Part shown: positions 42,734-51,720 of the stretch, piece by piece
Layout of the letters: every line of letters starts with the position of its first letter
Position numbering within the stretch: position 1 is the stretch's first letter
DNA from: CAKZNE01 sp040222435
GTDB taxonomy: Bacteria > Bacteroidota > Bacteroidia > Flavobacteriales > Schleiferiaceae
DNA: 64,000 nt
Assembly (NCBI GenBank): GCA_965212245.1
Contig: OZ243107.1
Location: 2,790,001 to 2,854,000 of the forward strand
Direction of reading: 5' to 3'
Made by a program: the position numbers and the translations under genes
The notes under the pieces: generated by a model
What the model saw: only the letters and a program-made list of their open reading frames with translations
What the model was told of the DNA's origin: nothing
Database searches by the model: none

Positions 42734-45631
42734 ATGATGAAGAGACTATACCTTTTCGGCCTGCTTTTCTTACTGGGACTGGGTTCTAACTTCCTTAATG
42801 GTCAAACGATTACCATATCAAACTGGTCTAAGAACCCCGCCACTCCACGAACAATTTGTCAATGTGATACCTTTGATTTGCCCGTAAATGGCAATCCTGG
42901 TCCAGGAAATCATGAGGATGCAATTCAATATTTCTTAAGTCAGAATTTTAATCCAAATACACAATTTGCATTTGAATTAGCTGCTCCCAATAATAACTGG
43001 GCTAATGCTGATTCCTTGGAGATTTTGGATATCTCTATTAAAACCAGTGCTGCCGGAGTTAGTCCTCCCACATTCGCTACGGACACATTTTCAGGTCCGG
43101 CTAATCACTATGGAAGTGTAGTAATCCCTTGTAATGCTCCGTTGGGACCAGCTACTCTCAGAATAAGAAATTCAAGTGGTGTTATTAGTGACACTATTTA
43201 TTTTTTAATTAACACGATTCCGGATACGGCTCGAATTAAAAGAGTACTAGGAGGTTTCCCCAACCCTTATACTGTAGCCCTTCAGGACTGGGGGTTTTGT
43301 GAAGGCGATTCTGTAATTCTTGATGCCGAACAGCAGCCGGGGGCCAATTACCAATGGTTGCGTAATGGATTGGTAATGGCGGGTGAAACGGATACTATGC
43401 TTATTGTTCGCAGCTCAGGTTCCTATTCTGTGCGTATAGATCTTGGAGCCTGTTCCAGAGTATCTAAGGACACTACTATAAATGCCTTTTTACCCCCTGT
43501 AAATGTTGAATTTCTGCCAAGTGCCATGGCTTTTCAAATGGATGACCCTAAGATAGACAATGTCTCCCGTGAAGATTCTGTCATGTTTTGTGAGAGTGTA
43601 ACGGCTACTTTTAATGCGCAGATACCACCACCTCCGGACGTAACTTTTGAGTACCAATGGATTACTGACACCATCGACCCCAATAGTGGGAACCCGGTTT
43701 ATTTTCCGGTAGATACCGTTACCATGGGGCCACGCACAGATACCAGTCAAACTGTGGTTATCGACTCCAGCCTCATATCTTTCAGAAATGGTGAAGCTCG
43801 CTTATACTTAACCGTATACGATGGCTTTTGTAATGACACTTCAGAAACCATTTATCTTTTTATGGATTCAATTCCGGCTACCACTATACGCAACCGTTTA
43901 TGGGAAGGAGGAGTATTGCAGCTTTCAACCAGCAATTCAGATATTTGTATGAAAGAGGATTCGCTGCATCTGGTTTCAAGTTATGTGGCTCCCAACATCC
44001 GCTACCAATGGCAGCGGTCTTTAAATGGAACAAGCTGGACAAACCTGCCCAGTGCCAGTAACCCATCAGAAGATGGAAGTTCGCGTACGCTGGAAGTAGA
44101 CACAGGGTATAATCCCAAACCTACTCCAACCATAACTTTTTACAGACTGCTTACCACTACGGTAACTCCTTTTACATCAGAAGTAGTGTGCCGGTATATT
44201 TCCGACAGTGTAAGAATCCGTTGGTTACCGGACTACCGGATAGAAGTTGCTCCGGGTCAACCTCAGGTTACTTTTATATCTCCTGATACGGTTAACTTCT
44301 GTGAAGTAGATACAGCTATACTGCGTGGTCCGCTAAGTCCTAATTCATTTACCCTGCCCTATGACTATATCTGGCTAAAGGATACGGTTAATGCAATAGG
44401 CCAGACTATAAAAATACCAACCGATGTAAACGATACATTGAGAAACGTAACCATTCGTTCCAGCGGAAAATATTACGTAGCCTTTGATGATGGAATTTGT
44501 ATAGATACGTCCAGAGCTATATATGTATATGTAGACACTATTCCACGTACAAATCTGGTTTCTGTACCCTTTGCTGGTATTCCTGCCAAGCCTGAACCAT
44601 TTGACCGTTGTTTGTACGATTCTGTTCAAATCTCAGCAACCGATACTATTTTACCGAACTGGAAGTATCAATGGCAACGCTATATTGATGCCTCTATCGG
44701 CTGGATAGACCTGGTGGGTGATACCAATCCTGCTATAGTAGTGGATACATCTTATACACCTTTCAGGGATACCACCTATTTCCGTCTGGTTATCAATTAC
44801 ACGAATCGTTTTGGAATACCCGGTTGTGAGTTTGTGTCAGATAGTGTGGAAATACGCTTTTATGACCTTCCCGAGGTTAGTTTCTTCCCAAGTGATTCCG
44901 TAGGGCTTTGCTTTGGAGAAACTGTGCGTGTGGTGGCAGAAGGAAATGCGTTGAGTTATCGATGGGCAGACGGTCCGGTAGGTGCTTCACGTGTGTTTAG
45001 TTCTATAGGTACCTATACACTTATTGCAACCGGTATTAATGGTTGTGTTACCGAAGCGGAAGTTGACATTTATGATATTACCATTACAGCTAATGCCGGC
45101 CCTGACCAAACCGTAAATTCCGGCAAGCCGGTAACTTTAACGGCATCGGGAGGAACAACTTACCGATGGTATGCCAGCGAACCTCTGGATTTCAACGATT
45201 TCCTTTCTCAAACTATTCAGGTGAGTAAAACACTTTCGGATTCGGTTGTATCAGATACTATAAAAGTATATGTGATAGCTACGGGAGATGATGGTTGCCA
45301 GGATACAGATTCATTAAATCTGATTATTCTCAATCCACGGGGTAGGGATCTGGTATTACTTGAAAAAGCTTATAACCTTTTTACACCCAATGCAGATGGC
45401 AGAAATGATGTATGGGATATTAGTGAAGTGGTTGGTCTTACAGGTGGCTGTGACATAATTATTTTGAACCGCTGGGGTTCCGTAACCTTTGAGCAGGAAG
45501 GATTCTCAGGTGTATGGGACGGAAATGATCTGGGCGGAAATCCTTTACCGGATGGAACCTACTATTACATTCTTACCTGTGATGATCAGGTTCTTCTAAA
45601 AAGTGCGGTAACCATAATCAGAAACGAATAA
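42734..45631 (+). CDS. large secreted protein with T9SS type B (CHU_C) C-terminal domain
   Basis: 965 residues with a signal peptide (1-23, NFLNGQ). The body consists of repeated Ig-like/PKD-like modules of about 100-130 residues, each with YQW or YRW strands, DTI/DTS links and SG-x-Y (for example YQWLRNGLVMAGETDTMLIV, YQWQRSLNGTSW, YKYQWQRY-like). The last 85 residues (from NLFTPNADGRNDVWDI) are the gliding-motility-associated CHU_C domain, the T9SS type B export signal. It is followed 10 bases on by a PorP/SprF gene, the pairing seen for SprB-like adhesins, so it may be a motility or attachment adhesin (inference). Confidence 0.88.
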   Translation: MMKRLYLFGLLFLLGLGSNFLNGQTITISNWSKNPATPRTICQCDTFDLPVNGNPGPGNHEDAIQYFLSQNFNPNTQFAFELAAPNNNWANADSLEILDISIKTSAAGVSPPTFATDTFSGPANHYGSVVIPCNAPLGPATLRIRNSSGVISDTIYFLINTIPDTARIKRVLGGFPNPYTVALQDWGFCEGDSVILDAEQQPGANYQWLRNGLVMAGETDTMLIVRSSGSYSVRIDLGACSRVSKDTTINAFLPPVNVEFLPSAMAFQMDDPKIDNVSREDSVMFCESVTATFNAQIPPPPDVTFEYQWITDTIDPNSGNPVYFPVDTVTMGPRTDTSQTVVIDSSLISFRNGEARLYLTVYDGFCNDTSETIYLFMDSIPATTIRNRLWEGGVLQLSTSNSDICMKEDSLHLVSSYVAPNIRYQWQRSLNGTSWTNLPSASNPSEDGSSRTLEVDTGYNPKPTPTITFYRLLTTTVTPFTSEVVCRYISDSVRIRWLPDYRIEVAPGQPQVTFISPDTVNFCEVDTAILRGPLSPNSFTLPYDYIWLKDTVNAIGQTIKIPTDVNDTLRNVTIRSSGKYYVAFDDGICIDTSRAIYVYVDTIPRTNLVSVPFAGIPAKPEPFDRCLYDSVQISATDTILPNWKYQWQRYIDASIGWIDLVGDTNPAIVVDTSYTPFRDTTYFRLVINYTNRFGIPGCEFVSDSVEIRFYDLPEVSFFPSDSVGLCFGETVRVVAEGNALSYRWADGPVGASRVFSSIGTYTLIATGINGCVTEAEVDIYDITITANAGPDQTVNSGKPVTLTASGGTTYRWYASEPLDFNDFLSQTIQVSKTLSDSVVSDTIKVYVIATGDDGCQDTDSLNLIILNPRGRDLVLLEKAYNLFTPNADGRNDVWDISEVVGLTGGCDIIILNRWGSVTFEQEGFSGVWDGNDLGGNPLPDGTYYYILTCDDQVLLKSAVTIIRNE

Positions 45632-45641
45632 GACCTTAACT

Positions 45642-47132
45642 ATGAAAAAGCTTTTCTTATCTACACTTATAGTGATGGCGGGCCTGCAAGTTGAGGCTCA
45701 GCAAATTCCATTATACAGTAACTATTTCTTCACACCTTATATATATAATCCGGCTCAAAGCGGTACCGATGGTTCTACTGAACTTACTTTATTGCACCGC
45801 AGGCAGTGGACGGATGTACAAGGTTCTCCTGAAACATCAGCACTGGCTATCAATGGTTCCTTTAATGAGGAAAAAGTAGGATGGAGTATATACGGTTTTC
45901 GCGATATTACAGATATCGTTAGCCGGATAGGGGTTTATGGTAATTATGCTTATCGTGTAAACCTGGCCGATAATGTAGTATTGGCCTTTGGCCTGGGTGC
46001 TGGTTATCTCAATAATCAAATTGATCAAAGTGCAATTCGTGCGCGAGAAGATGAAGCGATTATTACGGTATCTACCGACAACCGGGGTAATTTTGATCTG
46101 AATGCCGGTGTAAATCTGGAAATATCTGATTTTACCCTAGGGTTTGCCGCTCCACAGTTATTGGGTCAGTCCATTAAGTATAGCGACAATACTACGGTGC
46201 CTATTAATTACAGCTTATTAAGACACTATGTAGTAAGCGCTCAATATGATTTCCGTTTCAGAGGAGATGATAATGTGCTTTCACCGGTTGTAATGTTAAA
46301 AGCAGCCAAAAATGTTCCTGTGCAGTTTGACGCAGGTCTTCTTTTTAACCTTAAGGATTATGGTTATGTAGGTGCCATGTACCGTTCAGAATATGCGGTA
46401 ACGGCTAATGTGGGTGTAAATCTTACAGAGCAACTTACTTTAGGTTATGCTTATGATTTTTCTTTAAACGATTTTGGGCCTGAATTGGGAACTTCTCATG
46501 AATTCATGCTCACATATCGTTTTGGTAGCAATAAGCGAAATGACCGTCTTGAAAACGAAATCAAGCGCTTAAAGCAACAACAACGTAAGCAGAAAGATGA
46601 AGTTGAGGAGATAGTGGATGAACGTTTGGAAGAGTTTAAGGATGAGTACAAGCGTGAAATTGAAAAAGAAGTAAAAGACGCTGCCGCTAAAGAAGCTCAG
46701 AGCAATCAGAATAATAATAATAACACCGGTAATAATGGGCAGGCAGGCACTAACAATCCTGGAAATCCAAACGGAGGAAACCCGAATACCAATCCAGCTA
46801 ATTCAGGAGGTAATAACCAGTCAGGTAACGGTCAAACGCAGGCCGGTGATATCCCTGGTTTTGATGCTTCCAATCAAGCTAATAATGTTCAGCCAGGTTC
46901 CCGTGGGTATTATGTTACTGCGGGTGTATTCAGTAGTCAGCAGAATGCTGATAAGATGGTTCGCAAGCTGAGTAGTCAGGGCCTTAATGCCCGTTACTTC
47001 CAGGATAAAAGCAATTATTACTATTATGTATACCTATTGCAGTTCAGCAATTATCAACAAGCTGATGCCGCTAAGAGTAATGGTCTTAATGGATCTTACA
47101 ATGGTGAGCTTTGGATTAAGATTGTTGAATAA
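45642..47132 (+). CDS. PorP/SprF-type T9SS membrane protein fused to a SPOR domain
   Basis: 496 residues; stand-alone PorP/SprF proteins are about 300. A signal peptide (1-20) and PorP/SprF barrel (about 20-295; IPLYSNYFFTPYIYNPAQSG, LLHRRQW) are followed by a charged coiled coil (about 300-350), an Asn/Gly/Pro-rich linker (about 353-415) and a SPOR domain (about 421-495; YYVTAGVFSSQQNADKMVRK). SPOR domains bind peptidoglycan lacking stem peptides. The barrel should serve export or anchoring of the upstream CHU_C protein, and the tail could tie it to the cell wall. That combination is inferred from domains. A strong terminator follows. Confidence 0.88.
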   Translation: MKKLFLSTLIVMAGLQVEAQQIPLYSNYFFTPYIYNPAQSGTDGSTELTLLHRRQWTDVQGSPETSALAINGSFNEEKVGWSIYGFRDITDIVSRIGVYGNYAYRVNLADNVVLAFGLGAGYLNNQIDQSAIRAREDEAIITVSTDNRGNFDLNAGVNLEISDFTLGFAAPQLLGQSIKYSDNTTVPINYSLLRHYVVSAQYDFRFRGDDNVLSPVVMLKAAKNVPVQFDAGLLFNLKDYGYVGAMYRSEYAVTANVGVNLTEQLTLGYAYDFSLNDFGPELGTSHEFMLTYRFGSNKRNDRLENEIKRLKQQQRKQKDEVEEIVDERLEEFKDEYKREIEKEVKDAAAKEAQSNQNNNNNTGNNGQAGTNNPGNPNGGNPNTNPANSGGNNQSGNGQTQAGDIPGFDASNQANNVQPGSRGYYVTAGVFSSQQNADKMVRKLSSQGLNARYFQDKSNYYYYVYLLQFSNYQQADAAKSNGLNGSYNGELWIKIVE

Positions 47133-47150
47133 GTAAAATCTTCGATATTA

Positions 47151-47190
47151 AACAACAAGGCCGCGCAGTATGCGCGGCCTTGTTGTTTTT
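47151..47190. terminator. strong bidirectional terminator
   Basis: A 17-base perfect stem (AACAACAAGGCCGCGCA against TGCGCGGCCTTGTTGTT) with loop GTA, then TTT. It closes the PorP/SprF transcript and, from the other side, overlaps the stop codon of the DinB-family gene. Confidence 0.9.
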
Positions 47191-47764
47191 AATGCTGTAG
47201 CCCATTTGCTAATTGACGGGCCTGTTCTATATGGCGGTGTGTATGTGCCGTAATAAAAGCCAGGGCATCACCCATGGATAAACGGATAAAGGGTACCAGC
47301 GTTCTGATAGATGTCTTATCAATGGCTTTCGGCTCCATTTCTTCCGCAAGGGTAATGAGTGATTCCAATCCATCAATAAAGTCTTGGAAAACAACTTGAT
47401 TTACCAACACCCGACCTTGTTTCTGGTACTTGCGTGGATCAATTTTACCCAAGGTAGGTATCTTTAGGATGTTTCCTTCTGAGTTTGGGCGCATCATCTT
47501 AATGGCTTTTTTCCCGAGCCATCCATGCGAAAAGTTGTCTGTTTCCGCTTGCTCTGCTTTACCCAGAGCTTTGGAAAGAGCTTGTATATAGAACTGGTTG
47601 GTAAGGTTCAGGTGTTCAAAAATTTCAATGATACTCCATTTTCCGGGCTCATTTTTATACCGTAAGTCTTCTGATTCTAAATAGTAAAATTCTTTGAGGG
47701 CATCACCTTTGTAATGAAGTAGTTCATGACGTAACTCTCTGAGGTAAGTAATCCTGGAAATCAT
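47189..47764 (-). CDS. DinB-family protein
   Basis: 191 residues forming a four-helix DinB bundle. The three histidines that normally bind a metal appear in EIFEHLNLTNQFY (His about 51), and in THRHIEQARQL near the end (the His-x3-His-type pair). Members include thiol-dependent S-transferases and damage-induced proteins without a defined reaction; no more precise function can be given. It is divergent from the NUMOD4 gene across a 150-base AT-rich spacer. Confidence 0.8.
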   Translation of the reverse strand: MISRITYLRELRHELLHYKGDALKEFYYLESEDLRYKNEPGKWSIIEIFEHLNLTNQFYIQALSKALGKAEQAETDNFSHGWLGKKAIKMMRPNSEGNILKIPTLGKIDPRKYQKQGRVLVNQVVFQDFIDGLESLITLAEEMEPKAIDKTSIRTLVPFIRLSMGDALAFITAHTHRHIEQARQLANGLQH

Positions 47765-47788
47765 ATTTCTAATAAAAGTATTTATATA

Positions 47789-47818
47789 TTGAATACTTTA
47801 AATATTAAAGTATATTTG
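47789..47818 (+). promoter_or_regulatory. promoter with a palindrome filling its spacer
   Basis: TTG (47789-47791), a 19-base spacer, then TATATTTG (47811-47818) match the Bacteroidota housekeeping promoter exactly in the minus-7 element. An inverted repeat, ATACTTTAA-ATA-TTAAAGTAT (47793-47813), fills the spacer and reaches into the minus-7 element, the place where a repressor dimer would block RNA polymerase. It points to the NUMOD4/HNH-like gene at 47918, leaving a leader of about 95 bases. Confidence 0.7.
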
Positions 47819-47917
47819 TCTAAGCCATACCACGAGAAACAAGATGTAAATAATTGATTTTTAATTTTTTACATTTTAGGTAGAAACTAAAAAGTTAAAC
47901 AAAACTTTGGCTAAATT

Positions 47918-48490
47918 ATGACTTTTACTGGGAGTGTTCAGGACTTTTGCGATGAAGAGTGGAGAGCAGTAAACTTTAAAGATATACATCCGGGTGAGCA
48001 ATATGAAGTATCCAATCACGGCCGCATACGCTTGTTTAAACCCGATATTAAATCCTGGCGGATTTTGAGAACAGCCAACGTAGGAGGGTACCGTTATTTT
48101 TCCTTTAAATCCAGTATTCATTGGAAAGTACGAAAAACCAAAGCTGTTCACCGCTTAGTGGCACAAGAGTTTTGTGAAAAAGAACCCAACGCCTGTTTTG
48201 TGATACATTTAGATTACGATAAGGCAAATAATTTTTACCGCAACTTAAGTTGGGTTACACAAAAACAACTTACCGAACACAATAAGATCAATCCCAACGT
48301 AAAGAATGCGGTGCGTAAAAATGTGATCACCAACCAAAAGCTTACGGAAACGGATGTTATCCGTTTAAAGAAGAAGCTATTAAGGGGAAATAATAAACTA
48401 TATAAACTAGCCAAGGAGTTCGGAATCACACACACGCAATTAAACCGTATCCGCAAAGGTGAGAATTGGGCGCATATAAAGGTCTCATAG
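47918..48490 (+). CDS. NUMOD4/HNH-like protein with C-terminal helix-turn-helix
   Basis: 190 residues. Residues about 12-45 (EWRAVNFKDIHPGEQYEVSN) are a NUMOD4 motif. Residues about 80-125 resemble an HNH nuclease of the homing type (AVHRLVAQEFC, then VIHLDYDKANN and NLSWVT), with Ile where the Asn of the usual V-N-H is found. The C-terminus (about 140-187; VIRLKKKLL, LAKEFGITHTQLNRIRKGENW) is a DNA-binding helix-turn-helix. No intron or intein is present around it. It may be a regulator derived from a homing nuclease and may bind its own promoter palindrome; both are inference. Confidence 0.8.
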   Translation: MTFTGSVQDFCDEEWRAVNFKDIHPGEQYEVSNHGRIRLFKPDIKSWRILRTANVGGYRYFSFKSSIHWKVRKTKAVHRLVAQEFCEKEPNACFVIHLDYDKANNFYRNLSWVTQKQLTEHNKINPNVKNAVRKNVITNQKLTETDVIRLKKKLLRGNNKLYKLAKEFGITHTQLNRIRKGENWAHIKVS

Positions 48491-48581
48491 ATATAGCCAT
48501 AACAGACCTATTTTTTTCTGTTGAGCTAAAACCTTTCTTTTGTCTTTTAATTAAGAGATAGAATACGGTTAAAAATCTTTT

Positions 48582-50612
48582 ATGAATCCTTTACTGCAAG
48601 CGTTTGAAACGCCTTTCGAAACACCTCCTTTTAATCAAATAAGTGAAGAACACTTTCTGCCGGCCCTTAAACAGGGAATAGCCGAAGCTAAGGAAGAAAT
48701 AGAAGCTATTAGCGGCTCTGCTGATCCTGCAAGTTTTTCCAATACTATTGAAGCTTTGGAAGCTTCTGGTGATAGTGTAGGGCGTACTGCTGAAATATTT
48801 TTCAATTTACTTTCGGCAGAAACCAACGGTACTTTGCAAAAAATATCCCGCGATTTTTCTCCGCTACTTACGGAGTACAGTAATGACATTATGCTTAACG
48901 AGAAACTTTTTGAGCGTATTCATACAGTATATGAAAACCGTGAAGCTGAAAACCTTTCTGAAGAGCAAGCTATGTTATTGCATAAAACTTACCGGAGTTT
49001 TGTACGGAACGGGGCTTTGCTGAAAGGAAAAGACCGGGAACGGCTTAGAGAAATAGATCGTGAATTGGCCGGTCTATCCTTGCACTTTGGTGAAAATGTA
49101 TTGGGTGAAACCAATGCCTTTGAGCTGGTTCTGGATGAAAAAGACCTGGATGGGCTTCCGGAGAGTGTAAAGGAAGCTGCGGAAGAAACGGCCCGGGAGA
49201 AAGGGATGGAAGGTAAATGGATCTTTAACCTGCAATATCCCAGCTATGTGCCTTTTATTACTTATTCTGCCCGTAGAGATTTGCGTGAAAAAATGGTAAA
49301 AGCTTTTGGAAGCCGTGCTTTTCATTCGGAAGAAAGAGATAATCGTGAGATCGTATTAAAAATAGCACACTTACGCTTTGAACGTGCACAACTTTTAGGT
49401 TTTGAAAACCATGCAGAATACATTCTGCAGGAACGGATGGCCGAAGCGCCTGAAAAGGTAAAACATTTCTTAAATGATCTTCTGAAGGCTGCACGTCCGG
49501 CTGGCCAAAAGGAAGTGGAAGAGCTTACTCAATACGCCAATGAACAGGATGGTATAAAAGAACTCATGAAATGGGATCTTTCTTTTTACAGTGAAAAATT
49601 CAAGCAGCAGCGTTTTGGAATAGATGATGAAACATTGAAGCCTTATTTTAAGCTGGAGGACGTTATCCGAGGCGCCTTTGAGGTAGCCAATAAGCTGTAT
49701 GGAATTTCCTTTAGTGAAAGAAATGATATTCAGAAATACCACCCGGATGTAACTACGTATGAGGTATTGGATGAAAAGGGTAACCATCAGGCTGTCTTTT
49801 ATGCAGACTTCTTTCCCAGACAAGGGAAGCGAAATGGTGCCTGGATGACTTCTTACCGCAGTCAGAAGAAAGTAAATGGGGTGGATATCAGGCCACATAT
49901 AAGTATAGTATGTAATTTTTCAAAGCCTACGCGCACCAAGCCTTCCCTGCTCACTTTTAACGAAGTGCTTACGTTGTTTCATGAATTCGGGCATGCCCTG
50001 CACGGAATGTTGGCCAATGGTAATTATGCCAGTTTAAGTGGTACTAATGTGTACTGGGATTTTGTAGAACTGCCTTCGCAGGTTATGGAAAACTGGTGTT
50101 ATCAAAAGGAGTGTCTCGATATTTTTGCCTACCACTACCAAACCGGTCAGCCAATACCGGCAACCATGGTGGAAAAGTTAAGGCAAAGTTCTTCTTTTAT
50201 GGAGGGCTATGCTACGGTTCGGCAAATCGGGCTGGCTACATTGGATATGGCCTGGCATGCTACGGACCCCCGGGAAATAGATGATGTAGGTGTCTATGAG
50301 CAAACGGTACTTGCAGGGACAGAACTCTTACCATGGATTGATACGAGCAATACGTCTTGTAGCTTTTCGCATATATTTCAGGGAGGTTACTCGGCCGGGT
50401 ATTACAGCTACAAATGGGCTGAAGTGCTGGATGCTGATGCTTTTGAATACTTCCAGGAAAAAGGCATTTTTAATGAGGAGGTAGCCGGTAAGTTCAAAGG
50501 ACTTTTATCAGCTGGAGGCACACGGCATCCCAAAGAATTATATAAAGAATTCCGGGGTAAAGAACCCGATCCTAAAGCATTGCTTAGAAGAGCCGGTCTC
50601 CTGAAGCTCTAA
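48582..50612 (+). CDS. M3-family oligopeptidase (Dcp/OpdA type)
   Basis: 676 residues, typical for the family. The zinc motif HEFGH (in LFHEFGHALHGML, about residues 467-471) is followed by a downstream Glu in the VELPSQVMENW segment. It cuts short peptides in the cytoplasm or, as Dcp, removes C-terminal dipeptides. No signal peptide is visible, so a cytoplasmic role is likely. It stands between a helix-turn-helix gene and rsmA as a single transcription unit. Confidence 0.93.
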   Translation: MNPLLQAFETPFETPPFNQISEEHFLPALKQGIAEAKEEIEAISGSADPASFSNTIEALEASGDSVGRTAEIFFNLLSAETNGTLQKISRDFSPLLTEYSNDIMLNEKLFERIHTVYENREAENLSEEQAMLLHKTYRSFVRNGALLKGKDRERLREIDRELAGLSLHFGENVLGETNAFELVLDEKDLDGLPESVKEAAEETAREKGMEGKWIFNLQYPSYVPFITYSARRDLREKMVKAFGSRAFHSEERDNREIVLKIAHLRFERAQLLGFENHAEYILQERMAEAPEKVKHFLNDLLKAARPAGQKEVEELTQYANEQDGIKELMKWDLSFYSEKFKQQRFGIDDETLKPYFKLEDVIRGAFEVANKLYGISFSERNDIQKYHPDVTTYEVLDEKGNHQAVFYADFFPRQGKRNGAWMTSYRSQKKVNGVDIRPHISIVCNFSKPTRTKPSLLTFNEVLTLFHEFGHALHGMLANGNYASLSGTNVYWDFVELPSQVMENWCYQKECLDIFAYHYQTGQPIPATMVEKLRQSSSFMEGYATVRQIGLATLDMAWHATDPREIDDVGVYEQTVLAGTELLPWIDTSNTSCSFSHIFQGGYSAGYYSYKWAEVLDADAFEYFQEKGIFNEEVAGKFKGLLSAGGTRHPKELYKEFRGKEPDPKALLRRAGLLKL

Positions 50613-50619
50613 AAAGACA

Positions 50620-50652
50620 AGGGCCAGTCCGTTTTAATACGATCCTGGCCCT
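50620..50652. terminator. hairpin after the M3 peptidase gene
   Basis: AGGGCCAG (50620-50627) pairs with CTGGCCCT (50645-50652), with an inner CGT/ACG stem. No T run follows on the plus strand, so termination strength is uncertain; it may be a processing or Rho-linked signal. Confidence 0.5.
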
Positions 50653-50949
50653 GCCTTAACACCATTTACCAACTCAAAGTGCAACTGCATGCGCTATGGG
50701 GAAAGAGGTTCCCCTTGTTGGATAAAAGTAAAAATAGAGGGATGTTTGGCTTTAATCCATCCGCAGCGGTATCCATTTTTGATCCGTATTTATGCCGTAG
50801 CTGTGTTAACCGGCTTTCGTTATGATTTTAGAGTTTGGATATCAAAGGGTTATCAAGACCAGGTCACCGGTACTATAAACCTTTAACATAACAATTCCTT
50901 TGCGTTCTCAACCATTTGAAAAACGTTAATTTGCTACCAATACACGCTT
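50653..50949. other. intergenic stretch without a convincing gene
   Basis: Between the hairpin and rsmA. It holds a second small inverted repeat (GGGGAA...TTCCCC near 50699-50715) and a 65-codon open frame that shows no family, signal peptide or start support. I see no RNA gene. Confidence 0.4.
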
Positions 50950-51720
50950 ATGATCAGACCTAAAAAACACTTGGGGCAACATTTTCTCAAAGATGAATCT
51001 GTAGCGGAGAAAATTGCCGGAATATTATCAGGTGAAGGCTACGAAAAGGTAGTTGAAATTGGTCCTGGTATGGGAGTGCTTACTCAATTTTTACTGCGGG
51101 ACGATAAGGAGCTTTTTGTAGTGGAGATAGACCGTGAGTCTGTAGAATATCTGGATGAAAATTTTCCAGCTTTACATAAGCATATTATTCCCGGAGATTT
51201 TTTACGTCTTTCTCTCGAAGATGTATTTGGAACCTCCTTTTCTGTAATAGGAAATTTCCCTTATAATATTTCCAGCCAGATTGTATTTAAAGTTTTGGAA
51301 AACAGGCATCTTGTGCCGGAATTTGGAGGAATGTTCCAGAAGGAGGTGGCCGAGCGTATTACCGCTGATCCGGGCTCAAAAACATACGGTATATTAAGTG
51401 TGCTTACCGCTGCTTATTATGAACGTGAATATTTGTTTACCGTAGAACCAGAAGTGTTTAACCCACCCCCAAAGGTTCGCTCAGGAGTAATCCGTCTGAA
51501 GCGTAAAGAAAATTACCAGCTGGGGTGTGATGAATCGCTCTTTAAACGGGTGGTAAAAGCTACATTTAACCAAAGACGAAAGACTTTGAGGAATGGTCTC
51601 AAATCGCTTAATTTGAGTCTTGAAAACGTTGATGAAGAACTGTTAAAGCTTCGGCCGGAACAGTTAGATCTTCAAGGGTTTATACATATTACCAAAAGCA
51701 TTTCCACCCATGAGCTTTGA
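50950..51720 (+). CDS. rsmA: 16S rRNA dimethyladenosine transferase RsmA (KsgA)
   Basis: 256 residues. It dimethylates two adjacent adenines near the 3' end of 16S rRNA using S-adenosylmethionine, late in 30S assembly. The N-terminal PKKHLGQHFLKD and SAM motif VEIGPGMGVLT (about 36-46) are followed by the catalytic motif NFPYNIS (usual N-L/I/F-P-Y) and the C-terminal FNQRRKTLRNGL. The stop overlaps mgtE by 11 bases. Confidence 0.96.
   Translation: MIRPKKHLGQHFLKDESVAEKIAGILSGEGYEKVVEIGPGMGVLTQFLLRDDKELFVVEIDRESVEYLDENFPALHKHIIPGDFLRLSLEDVFGTSFSVIGNFPYNISSQIVFKVLENRHLVPEFGGMFQKEVAERITADPGSKTYGILSVLTAAYYEREYLFTVEPEVFNPPPKVRSGVIRLKRKENYQLGCDESLFKRVVKATFNQRRKTLRNGLKSLNLSLENVDEELLKLRPEQLDLQGFIHITKSISTHEL

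Noticed and set aside
50689..50886. 65-codon frame between the M3 peptidase and rsmA genes
   Set aside because: No recognisable domain, no signal peptide, and no support for its start; length is within chance.
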